Assembly (NCBI GenBank): GCA_947588865.1
Contig: CANPYQ010000064.1
Coordinates: 1-6,314, forward strand
DNA from: an uncultured Bacilli bacterium
GTDB taxonomy: Bacteria > Bacillota_I > Bacilli_A > RF39 > UBA660
Reading direction: 5' to 3'
DNA: 6,314 nt
Below, piece by piece: positions 1 through 6,285 of the stretch. Within the stretch, counting starts at the first letter, position 1; every line of letters starts with the position of its first letter. The notes under the pieces are model-generated. The model saw nothing but the letters and a program-made list of their open reading frames with translations, searched no databases and was not told where the DNA came from. The position numbers and the translations under genes are program-made.

Positions 1-120
1 GAACTCACTTTGTTCGCCCTTGACTAAACAAAAATCGTTGAAAAACTTAATTTCTGTTACATATACTTTATAGACATCTCTTTTTTCAATTGAATAATTA
101 TACAAAAATAAAAAAAAGTA

Positions 121-149
121 TAGACAAAATAATAAGAATTTGTTAAAAT
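121..149 (+). promoter_or_regulatory. Probable sigma-A promoter of tRNA-His
   Basis: A -35 box TAGACA (121-126) and a -10 box TAAAAT (144-149) are separated by 17 bases; each matches the consensus at 5 of 6 positions. A TG at 141-142 gives an extended -10. Transcription would begin near 156, leaving about 23 bases before the tRNA. A second possible promoter further upstream, TTGAAA (38-43) with an 18-base spacer and TATACT (62-67), could act in tandem, but in DNA this AT-rich it may be chance. Confidence 0.6.
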
Positions 150-178
150 ATATTGCGTAAGCTTTTAAAGTCTTACAT

Positions 179-255
179 GGCGGATATGGTGAAGGGGTTA
201 ACACGGTGGATTGTGGTTCCATTATGCTAGGGTTCGAATCCCTATATCCGCCCCA
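179..255 (+). tRNA. tRNA-His (anticodon GTG)
   Basis: A complete cloverleaf can be drawn. The acceptor stem is 180-186 with 245-251; the D stem GTG/CAC is 189-191 with 202-204; the anticodon stem is 206-210 with 218-222 and has one G-T pair; the 7-base loop 211-217 carries anticodon GTG at 213-215 with T33 before it and a purine after it. The variable loop has 5 bases, and the T arm TAGGG/CCCTA (228-232, 240-244) closes the loop TTCGAAT. The identity is confirmed by the histidine-specific extra base: G179 is position -1 and faces C252 as position 73. The CCA end is encoded (253-255). It decodes CAU and CAC. The gene stands alone in the window, with no neighbouring tRNA or rRNA, and is followed by its own terminator. 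Confidence 0.96.
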
Positions 256-294
256 TATTGAATTTTACGCACACTATTGTTGCGAAAGATAAGT

Positions 295-333
295 AAAAGT
301 TCGTAATACTTGATATTATGGACTTTTTCTTTT
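295..333 (+). terminator. Intrinsic terminator after tRNA-His
   Basis: A 14-bp stem (295-308 with 314-327, all positions paired including two G-T wobbles) closes a 5-base loop CTTGA. The T-rich 3' arm runs into TCTTTT. It lies 40 bases after the tRNA CCA end and is in the right direction to end that transcript. Confidence 0.75.
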
Positions 334-654
334 GCAAAGATAATGAATATTAAGGCGATATCACTTAACTATCAAATATAGAAGATGCTTATATTATTTT
401 AATAAAAAATATTAGTTTCATTTTACTAATATTTTTTTGACAATTATTACTTAATTTTAAATATGCTATATATTATTTTTCATATTACGAAAAGATAATA
501 ATATTTAATTTATTAATAATTATTTTATTTAACAGTGATATTTTAGTTTGTTTAATGCCTAAAATTCATTGTATATTGAAGATATCTAGATTTTATCATA
601 ATTAAAAATGTGTGTTTAAAGTTATAAAATAGCATAATTTATAATAGGGTAAAA
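334..654. other. Gene-free AT-rich stretch between tRNA-His terminator and DUF262 gene
   Basis: No frame in this stretch shows a credible gene; open frames are short and lack ribosome binding sites. It holds the bidirectional hairpin at 404-437, a consensus -35 hexamer TTGACA at 437-442 without a good -10 at the normal distance, and low-complexity A/T tracts around 490-530. No copy of the tRNA 3' end, and so no attachment-site duplicate, was found here. It would form a long 3' untranslated region for the DUF262 gene. Confidence 0.6.
404..437. terminator. Perfect inverted repeat, likely bidirectional terminator
   Basis: A 13-bp perfect stem (404-416 with 425-437) has an 8-base loop (417-424). 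Runs of A on the left and T on the right give a U-tract on either strand. It could back up the tRNA terminator on the + strand and end the DUF262 transcript on the - strand, about 220 bases after that gene's stop codon. The stem has only two G-C pairs, so its efficiency is uncertain. No better terminator was seen closer to the DUF262 gene. Confidence 0.55.
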
Positions 655-2985
655 TCATTGTAGTTTAGAATATTTACACAATAAATTTTTTGTGTATTTT
701 ATAAAATCATCAGATTGAATATAATCTGGAGTTTTTTTCATAAAACAATATATATTATATATATCTTTTAAAATATCTTGCTTGTAAGTTTTTATTATAT
801 GATAATTAAGTTCTTGTATGATTAGAAATAACATATAAAAATCTTTTGCTCTAACTTTTTTACTTCCTTTTTTGTATGGATTTATAATTTCTGTTAATTT
901 ATCATAATTTTCATCAAATAATAATTTTATTTTTTCAATAAATACTTCTATTTCGTCAATTGAAGCAATTAACTTTTCTTTTTTCTTCTTATTATTTTCT
1001 ATATTGTTAAGTAACATTGTTACAGCATATTTTTTATCAAAAGTCATTTTTATTTCATTGTCTTTAAAATAGATATAAACTTTAAATACATCAGATATGT
1101 TATCTAAATTTATATTATTATAATTAAGGTATGCTAATGTTGTAATTAATTCTTCATTTTTCATTTTTTTTGTGCTTTGTCTGAAAATATCTTTAGCATA
1201 TTTTTTGGATAATAATTTTATTTTATCTAATACCTCGACGCAATCAAAAGAATTCCACATTTCAAAGGAATTATATAAAATTGGATAAGGCTTTGAATTA
1301 AGTCTTAAGAACATGTCAACGGGTTTGAAATTTGTGTTAACATTTTCTTTTATTTCAATACAATCAAATTCGTAGTTCATTATTTTATCTTTAATTGATG
1401 GTGAAAGTTCATCGAAAGATAAGTTGTTTAAAAATTCAGAATTTCTTAAATCCTTTAATTTAAATTTGTTTTTTTTAGATCTTATTAAATTTCCATCACA
1501 GTCATTTATAAATGAACCAATATAAGATAAGACGCTTATAATTCTTTGTTGTCCATCGATTACTTCGTATATTGTGACACCGTCTTCATTGACCCTCGAG
1601 CATACATAAATTGGGGGCAATTTAATTCCTAAAATTATACTTTCTATAATTCTAGATGCAATTTGAACATTTTTAATTTCTTCTCTTTGATAAAATGGTC
1701 TTATGAAAAATTTTCCTTTGTTAACTCTATCATTAATATCGGATACTGCAAATGTGGTTTCCTTACTTAAAACATCTTGGATATTATTTAAAATTTTCCA
1801 ATTTTTAGTATATTTTATCATTTTTTTTGGTTTTCGTTTGAAATCTGCTTTTTCTTGATCTAAATAATTTACATACTTATCAATTGAAATATTTAATTCT
1901 TGATTTAAATATTCTTTCATAAATATGTATCTACTTTTTATGCACTCAGTTGTCATATTTTTATAGTTGTCAAAATAATCTTTTGTATCTGGTTTAAGTT
2001 CTATATAATGAGTAAATTTATCTTCACTAAAATTATAATATTCCTTTGGGAAATATTCATATAAAATAGAAAGCATCCAGTATATAGCTTTAAAAAATAG
2101 AATGTTATTTGCTATTAAATTTTTTGAAAAATCAAAATTTTCTTTTATTTTAATAATTTTTTTAATTATATTTTCAAACTTTTGAATAGTTTCATCATAT
2201 TTATTCCTTAATACATATCTTTGATAGTATTCGTCAATTATGTCTGCACCAAATTTTACCGTTTTAGAATTTATAATTGGAATATAAGGAGTAGTTAATA
2301 ATTCCCTTATATTTACTAGTTCTAGATTAATTAATTCCCTACTTATCATAGATCTTTTAGTTTTTGGAATAAAAATGCTAACAAATTTAGTATATAATTC
2401 GTTATCTTCTATTATCCTATCTTCAAATTTTTTTGTTAATGTATCATATGCATAACTTGCTCTTGCAATTTCGGCTTTAGACAAAGATGTTATACCACTA
2501 TTATATCGTCTAAATAAATCTCGTTTTAGATTCTCTTCACAATTATGTGGATATTGAATTCCAAATTTAAAACTGTAAACTATCATTCTAATTTTATATC
2601 CTTGTATTATGTCTTTAGCATTATCTGGCAAAGATTTGTAAGTGCATCCTTCTAAGTCTGTTAGTATACTAAGCCCAGATTTTTTTAATCTAAATTTATT
2701 GTTACAAAAATTTAAAATAGTTTCATATCTTTGACGGCCATCAATTATTTCAATAATATTATTAATTTTTGTTACAGTGATTGGTGGTATTTCACCATTT
2801 ATTAAAATAGTTTCTATTAATTTCGTCGCTTTTTCTATCGACCATACATAGTTTCTCTGGTATGACGGATTGAAATTTACCGAATAATAGTCATTATCAA
2901 AGAATATTTTCTTAATTGTAGGATTTTTTGTCTCCCTATCTACATATTTATATAATTCTCTTAAATCATGGTTACTACTTGACAT
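655..2985 (-). CDS. Tandem DUF262 (GmrS/ParB-Srx-like) protein, no nuclease domain
   Basis: The product is 776 residues and has two DUF262-type modules. Module 1 (roughly residues 20-190) has PSYQRNYVW at 40-48, the nucleotide-binding signature IDGRQR at 81-86 and the later family motif FRRYNSG...LSKAEI at about 158-173. Module 2 (roughly 405-580) repeats the order: RPFYQRE at 429-435, IDGQQR at 476-481 and FLRLNS at 559-564. Between the second and third motifs both halves also share an F-R/K-L-K ... D-L ... L-P/S-I/A-K-D-I/K-I pattern, so this looks like an old internal duplication. The last 190 residues are helical and lysine-rich. No DUF1524/HNH motif, membrane segment or signal peptide is seen, so the protein should be cytosolic. 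Characterised relatives (GmrSD, BrxU, SspE) use DUF262 as an NTPase module driving a nuclease in anti-phage defence; a defence role here is inference. The frame stays open to a TTG at 3012, but that codon overlaps the -10 box, so the ATG at 2985, with AGGAAG before it, is preferred. The gene is monocistronic. Confidence 0.85.
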   Translation of the reverse strand: MSSSNHDLRELYKYVDRETKNPTIKKIFFDNDYYSVNFNPSYQRNYVWSIEKATKLIETILINGEIPPITVTKINNIIEIIDGRQRYETILNFCNNKFRLKKSGLSILTDLEGCTYKSLPDNAKDIIQGYKIRMIVYSFKFGIQYPHNCEENLKRDLFRRYNSGITSLSKAEIARASYAYDTLTKKFEDRIIEDNELYTKFVSIFIPKTKRSMISRELINLELVNIRELLTTPYIPIINSKTVKFGADIIDEYYQRYVLRNKYDETIQKFENIIKKIIKIKENFDFSKNLIANNILFFKAIYWMLSILYEYFPKEYYNFSEDKFTHYIELKPDTKDYFDNYKNMTTECIKSRYIFMKEYLNQELNISIDKYVNYLDQEKADFKRKPKKMIKYTKNWKILNNIQDVLSKETTFAVSDINDRVNKGKFFIRPFYQREEIKNVQIASRIIESIILGIKLPPIYVCSRVNEDGVTIYEVIDGQQRIISVLSYIGSFINDCDGNLIRSKKNKFKLKDLRNSEFLNNLSFDELSPSIKDKIMNYEFDCIEIKENVNTNFKPVDMFLRLNSKPYPILYNSFEMWNSFDCVEVLDKIKLLSKKYAKDIFRQSTKKMKNEELITTLAYLNYNNINLDNISDVFKVYIYFKDNEIKMTFDKKYAVTMLLNNIENNKKKKEKLIASIDEIEVFIEKIKLLFDENYDKLTEIINPYKKGSKKVRAKDFYMLFLIIQELNYHIIKTYKQDILKDIYNIYCFMKKTPDYIQSDDFIKYTKNLLCKYSKLQ

Positions 2986-3041
2986 ACTGCTAGCGCTTCC
3001 TTTCTTTACCAATTATATCATATTTTTTATTTTTTTGTCGT
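2985..3041 (-). promoter_or_regulatory. Promoter and ribosome binding site of the DUF262 gene
   Basis: On the - strand an extended -10, TGATATAAT (3020-3012), carries a perfect TATAAT. A partial -35, ACGACA (3041-3036), lies 18 bases upstream. Transcription should start near 3006-3004, giving a leader of about 20 bases that contains AGGAAG, about 10 bases before the ATG at 2985. The upstream in-frame TTG at 3012-3010 would not be fully transcribed, which fixes the start choice. The promoter lies just after the trxB terminator, so the gene has its own transcription. Confidence 0.7.
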
Positions 3042-3061
3042 TTTTCGTCTATTTTTTATAT

Positions 3062-3111
3062 AAAATATAAATAAAAGCTCACAATTTAATGTGAACTTTT
3101 ATTTATATTTT
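3062..3111 (-). terminator. Intrinsic terminator of the trxA-trxB operon
   Basis: A 21-bp inverted repeat (3062-3082 with 3091-3111) has an 8-base loop and begins 2 bases after the trxB stop codon. One position is a G-U wobble on the - strand RNA but a C-A mismatch on the + strand, so the fold is unbroken only in the trx direction. The 3' arm is CTTTTATTTATATTTT, which serves as the U-tract. It separates trxB from the DUF262 promoter. Confidence 0.85.
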
Positions 3112-3112
3112 G

Positions 3113-4024
3113 TTACTTTTTCGTCGATAAAAATTTACAGGCATTGAGTGCTGCAATAGTTCCATCACTACATGCCGTGGTAAGTTGTCTGATTTGTTTT
3201 TTTCGTATGTCACCAGCTACAAATATCCCATTTAAATTAGTTTTGCATGTTTCGTCTGAATTTATGTATCCTTTTTCGTCTATATTTATTATGTTTTTAA
3301 AAATACCAGATACCGGAATATGACCAATGGCTATAAAAAGCCCGTCTATATGTAATTCATTTTTTTCTTCAGTATCGTTATTTTTTATAACAATACTTTC
3401 TAACTTATCTTTACCTTTTATATCAGTTATATTAGAATTCAATATAATTTTGACATTTTTCTTCTTTCTTAATTCATCTATGTTTATAGATTCAGTCTTA
3501 AAACTTTTTTGTCTGTATATGACGAAAATTTCTTTTACAATATTGCTTAAATAAAGTGCATCATCTATAGCTGTGTTACCTCCACCGGTAATTGCTACGA
3601 CTTTGTCTTTATAAAAAGCACCATCACAAGTAGCACAGTAGGAAATGCCCTTTCCAAGTAATTTATCTTCATTACTAAGACCCAATTTTTTGTTTTTTGA
3701 GCCTGTTGCAATTATTACTGATTTTGCAATATAATTACTTTTTTTAGTTTTTATTTGTTTTGTTTCTCCATTATCGTTAACCTCTATCACTTCTTCAAAT
3801 TTGATCTCAGGGTTATAATTTTTTAGTTGATTGTAAAGCTTTGTGGCATAATCAAATCCAGTGATTTCCTCAAAACCAGGATAATTTTTAATTTTATTTG
3901 CATTTACTATTTGGCCACCGTAAATTTCTTTTTCAAGTATCAATATTTTCTTTTTAGCTATGCTGGCATATATTCCAGCTGTCATACCAGCGGGTCCACA
4001 GCCTATAATTATGATATCATACAT
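3113..4024 (-). CDS. trxB: Thioredoxin reductase (flavoprotein)
   Basis: A cytosolic FAD enzyme of 303 residues, a normal bacterial length, that reduces thioredoxin, here presumably the product of trxA just upstream. Visible in order: FAD dinucleotide-binding GCGPAG (8-13); GGQI (36-39) and YPGF (48-51); ATGS (106-109); the redox-active pair CATC (130-133) followed by DG; the pyridine-nucleotide motif GGGNTA (147-152); and the C-terminal FAD motif GIFVAGD (266-272) followed by the R-Q-L-T-T-A segment. The position of the classical NADPH phosphate-binding HRRxxFR is occupied by YRQKSFK (170-176), so only one of the three usual arginines is kept. NADPH preference is therefore not certain; NADH or another donor is possible. 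The start is firm: GGAGG at 4036-4032 lies 7 bases before the ATG, and the ATG overlaps the trxA stop by one base (TAATG), implying translational coupling. Confidence 0.95.
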   Translation of the reverse strand: MYDIIIIGCGPAGMTAGIYASIAKKKILILEKEIYGGQIVNANKIKNYPGFEEITGFDYATKLYNQLKNYNPEIKFEEVIEVNDNGETKQIKTKKSNYIAKSVIIATGSKNKKLGLSNEDKLLGKGISYCATCDGAFYKDKVVAITGGGNTAIDDALYLSNIVKEIFVIYRQKSFKTESINIDELRKKKNVKIILNSNITDIKGKDKLESIVIKNNDTEEKNELHIDGLFIAIGHIPVSGIFKNIINIDEKGYINSDETCKTNLNGIFVAGDIRKKQIRQLTTACSDGTIAALNACKFLSTKK

Positions 4025-4338
4025 TATTTATCCTCCAAGAAAGCATTTAGGTCATCTTCGCTTAAAAAACCAATATTTCTTCTAATTTCTTTTCCGTTTT
4101 CAAAAAGTATTATAGTTGGAATAGACATAACTGCAAACTCCCTAGAAATATTTTCACTATCTTTGTCTACATTTAATTTGCAGAACTTTATATTATTATG
4201 TGTATTTGATGCATTTTCAAAAATAGGGCCAAACATTTTACAAGGTCCACACCAAGGAGCCCAAAAATCTACTATTGTTTTTCCTTTACTTTCAGTAACT
4301 TCTTCATTAAAATTATCTTCAATATTTACTATTTCCAT
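4024..4338 (-). CDS. trxA: Thioredoxin
   Basis: A 104-residue single-domain thioredoxin, the usual size. It is a cytosolic disulfide reductant re-reduced by the downstream trxB product. The active site is FWAPWCGPCK, with the cysteines at 30 and 33; the buried acidic residue Asp24 and the cis-proline in SIPT (Pro74) are present, followed by the usual F-x-N-G-K turn. One further cysteine (53) lies in KFCKLNVD. Another ATG at 4350 is in frame, but the ribosome binding sequence AAAGGA touches it directly; the ATG at 4338 sits 12 bases after that site and gives the usual MEIVNI-type N terminus, so 4338 is preferred. The stop overlaps the trxB start. Such pairs supply reducing power to ribonucleotide reductase, peroxidases and, in some clostridia, glycine reductase; the specific client is not visible here. 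Confidence 0.95.
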   Translation of the reverse strand: MEIVNIEDNFNEEVTESKGKTIVDFWAPWCGPCKMFGPIFENASNTHNNIKFCKLNVDKDSENISREFAVMSIPTIILFENGKEIRRNIGFLSEDDLNAFLEDK

Positions 4339-4363
4339 ATTAAGTTTCATTCCTTTCTTTTTT

Positions 4364-4399
4364 GTCCAAGGTATGCATAAAAATTAAAAAGCCTTGGAC
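4364..4399. repeat. Inverted repeat in the trxA leader
   Basis: GTCCAAGG (4364-4371) and CCTTGGAC (4392-4399) form perfect 8-bp arms around a 20-base spacer; past one mismatch three more A/T pairs match. It lies between the predicted trxA promoter and the trxA ribosome binding site, so in the trxA transcript it would fold as a 5' leader hairpin ending a few bases before AAAGGA. With G+C-rich arms in otherwise A/T-only DNA it stands out. It could be a regulator binding site or an RNA control element. No known riboswitch or T-box signature is seen. Confidence 0.6.
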
Positions 4400-4429
4400 T
4401 AAATTCATTTTTTCATATTTACCTCTACA

Positions 4430-4458
4430 ATTATATTTTACTAAAATATTCAATTAAA
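4430..4458 (-). promoter_or_regulatory. Probable trxA-trxB promoter
   Basis: On the - strand a perfect TATAAT (4435-4430) has a weak -35, TTTAAT (4458-4453), at 17 bases. The start of transcription would be near 4423, giving a leader of about 85 bases that contains the inverted repeat at 4364-4399 and two very short open frames. It is the best -10 match upstream of trxA. Confidence 0.55.
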
Positions 4459-4473
4459 TACAACATTTTTAAT

Positions 4474-4502
4474 TTTTAAAACACTGTAATGTATGTTATA
4501 AT
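4474..4502 (+). promoter_or_regulatory. Probable promoter of the ABC exporter gene
   Basis: An extended -10, TGTTATAAT (4494-4502), has a perfect TATAAT at 4497-4502 and a poor -35 (TTTTAA, 4474-4479) at 17 bases. Transcription would start near 4509, so only about 10 bases precede the ATG at 4519, with GGTGGG (4506-4511) as a weak ribosome binding site near the very 5' end. This argues against the in-frame ATG codons at 4489 and 4501. Confidence 0.5.
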
Positions 4503-4518
4503 GTTGGTGGGTGTTTAT

Positions 4519-6246
4519 ATGAAGAAGTCTAATTTTAAAATACTGTGGTTATATTTAAGAAATGAAAAACTTAGATTATTTATGTATATTTTTTTAGTTC
4601 TTATGTCTTATATTCCAACTTTAGGTGCAGTCTTTTTTTGGGGCAAAGCTTTAGAATATTTAGTAGTTAGGGATTTTTCTAATTTTATATTATCCCTATC
4701 AATTTGGAGTGCAATATATATTATTTTTTATTCAATACTATCTATACCAAGAGAATATATATATAATTATCTAGAAATAAAATTTAACAAAAATGTAATA
4801 AAAGATTTATATAAAAAAGTTGTGGATTTACCTTGTATTGCACATGAGGAAATAGGTGTTGGCGAGTTTATAAATAGAATGTCATCTGACCCAGAAAGAG
4901 TTATTGAACTTTTGTCTAAGTTAATTAGAATGATATGTAAAAGTTTGACAGTATTGGCGTGTATAATAATAGCCTTTATGTCGTCGGTACTAGTAGGTAT
5001 TGAAATACTTATATTTGCCATTATAATGGGGTATATTTCTTATAATTATTTTCCTAAAATTAAGAGTACACAAGAAAGAATTAAAAAGAAATCTGATAGG
5101 TATGTAAAAGAAGTAACTGAAAATATAACAGGTATAAGAGAAATAAAGGCTCTTGGAATAAAAAATAACATTGAAAATAGAGTGTTTTTAAACATAGATG
5201 AATTATTTAAAGATAATAGAAAAATAAGAAAATACGAAATTAATTATAACAATATTAATAATTTTATCTATTATATTCTTCAATTCATTATATTATTTAG
5301 TTGTGGTTATTTCGTTGTAAATGGAAAAATGTCATATACAACTGCAATAATTATAAGCAATTATATATGGAGAATAGATGAGGTAGTAGAATCTATAAGT
5401 GATTTCGGTGTAAATTATAATAAGGTAAAAGTATCATTGAAAAGAATAGATGAAATTATAAATAACAGATTATATAGTGATGAAAAATTTGGCGAATTTA
5501 ATTTAGAAAATGCTAAAGGTATAATTGAATTTAAAAATGTTTCATTTAAGTATAGAGATGACGAGAATAATACTTTAAATAACTTGAATTTAAAAATAGA
5601 ACCTAATAAGAAAATTGCAATAGTAGGTAGGAGTGGGAATGGTAAATCGACTATTTTTAATTTGCTACTTAGGTTTTTTGATCCAAATAGTGGTATTATA
5701 ACCTTTGATGGTATAGATATAAAAACTTTAACTGAAGAAAGTTTAAGAAAAAATATTGCTATAATAAGACAAGATCCATTTTTATTCAATTTATCCATTA
5801 TAGATAATTTTAAATTAATTAAAAGTGATGTTACTCTTGAGGAAATAAAAAAAGTTTGTAAGGATGCTTACATTGATGATTATATAGAATCTTTGCCTAG
5901 AAAGTATGAAACTATAATAGGTGAAGGTGGTGTAAATCTATCAGGAGGTCAAAAGCAAAGAATTGCAATTGCTAGGACTTTACTTTTAAATACTAAAGTC
6001 ATACTTTTTGATGAAGCGACAAGTGCCCTTGATAATGAGTCTCAAGAATATATAAAGAAAACAATTGATAGTTTAGTTAAAAATCATACTGTTGTAATAA
6101 TTGCTCACAGATTATCTACAATAATAGATTCAGATATAATAAATGTCATAGACAAAGGTAAATTAGTAAGTAGTGGCTCACATACAGAATTGCTAAAAAA
6201 TTCATCAGTTTATAAGAAATTATATTTTACAGAGAATAATCGTTGA
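4519..6246 (+). CDS. ABC-type exporter half-transporter (fused membrane and ATPase domains)
   Basis: The product is 575 residues, the normal size for a type IV (exporter) half-transporter that works as a dimer in the cytoplasmic membrane and exports its substrate using ATP. The N-terminal half has about six membrane segments (near 18-40, 55-76, 138-160, 162-178, 247-269 and 272-290). The C-terminal ATPase has the A-loop tyrosine (FKY, about 345), Walker A GRSGNGKST (370-378), Q-loop Gln418, signature LSGGQ (474-478), Walker B VILFDE with catalytic Glu499, D-loop SALD (502-505) and H-loop His530. All catalytic residues are present, so a homodimer with two working sites is possible. No peptidase or substrate-specific domain is seen, so the substrate (drug, peptide or lipid) cannot be named. 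Many relatives are encoded in pairs; the upstream gene is divergent and the downstream gene is out of view. The frame is open from an ATG at 4489, but the promoter lies inside that extension, so 4519 is preferred. Confidence 0.93.
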   Translation: MKKSNFKILWLYLRNEKLRLFMYIFLVLMSYIPTLGAVFFWGKALEYLVVRDFSNFILSLSIWSAIYIIFYSILSIPREYIYNYLEIKFNKNVIKDLYKKVVDLPCIAHEEIGVGEFINRMSSDPERVIELLSKLIRMICKSLTVLACIIIAFMSSVLVGIEILIFAIIMGYISYNYFPKIKSTQERIKKKSDRYVKEVTENITGIREIKALGIKNNIENRVFLNIDELFKDNRKIRKYEINYNNINNFIYYILQFIILFSCGYFVVNGKMSYTTAIIISNYIWRIDEVVESISDFGVNYNKVKVSLKRIDEIINNRLYSDEKFGEFNLENAKGIIEFKNVSFKYRDDENNTLNNLNLKIEPNKKIAIVGRSGNGKSTIFNLLLRFFDPNSGIITFDGIDIKTLTEESLRKNIAIIRQDPFLFNLSIIDNFKLIKSDVTLEEIKKVCKDAYIDDYIESLPRKYETIIGEGGVNLSGGQKQRIAIARTLLLNTKVILFDEATSALDNESQEYIKKTIDSLVKNHTVVIIAHRLSTIIDSDIINVIDKGKLVSSGSHTELLKNSSVYKKLYFTENNR

Positions 6247-6285
6247 ATTAAAAAGATAATTCTCGCAGTTGTAAAAATTATTAAA

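Noticed and set aside
179..255. tRNA-His as an integrase attachment site
   Set aside because: No repeat of the tRNA 3' half was found elsewhere in the window and there is no integrase gene.
675..696. Inverted repeat TACACAA/TTGTGTA near the DUF262 stop codon
   Set aside because: It lies wholly within the coding sequence, has an A/T-only loop and no U-tract on the - strand, so it was not called a terminator.
655..1230. HNH/DUF1524 nuclease in the C-terminal part of the DUF262 protein
   Set aside because: No D-H-I-x-P or His...Asn...His pattern is visible in the last 190 residues; the few histidines (for example YHIIKTYKQD) lack the expected surroundings.
3041..3285. Repeated TTTTTCGTC at 3041, 3117 and near 3273
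   Set aside because: One copy is inside conserved trxB codons, the spacing is irregular and the T-run makes chance matches likely. It is not a CRISPR or operator array.
3827..4387. Long + strand open frame opposite trxB and trxA
   Set aside because: It is antisense to two genes with firm motif support, has no ribosome binding site, and its translation is Ser/Phe/Ile/Leu-rich as expected of a shadow. Shorter frames at 3327-3554 (+), 4767-5021 (-) and 5415-5798 (-) were dropped for the same reason.
6232..6264. Hairpin across the exporter stop codon as a terminator
   Set aside because: The arms GAGAATAATC/GATAATTCTC pair at 9 of 10 positions, but the loop is 13 bases and no T-run follows (GCAGTTG), so termination is not supported.
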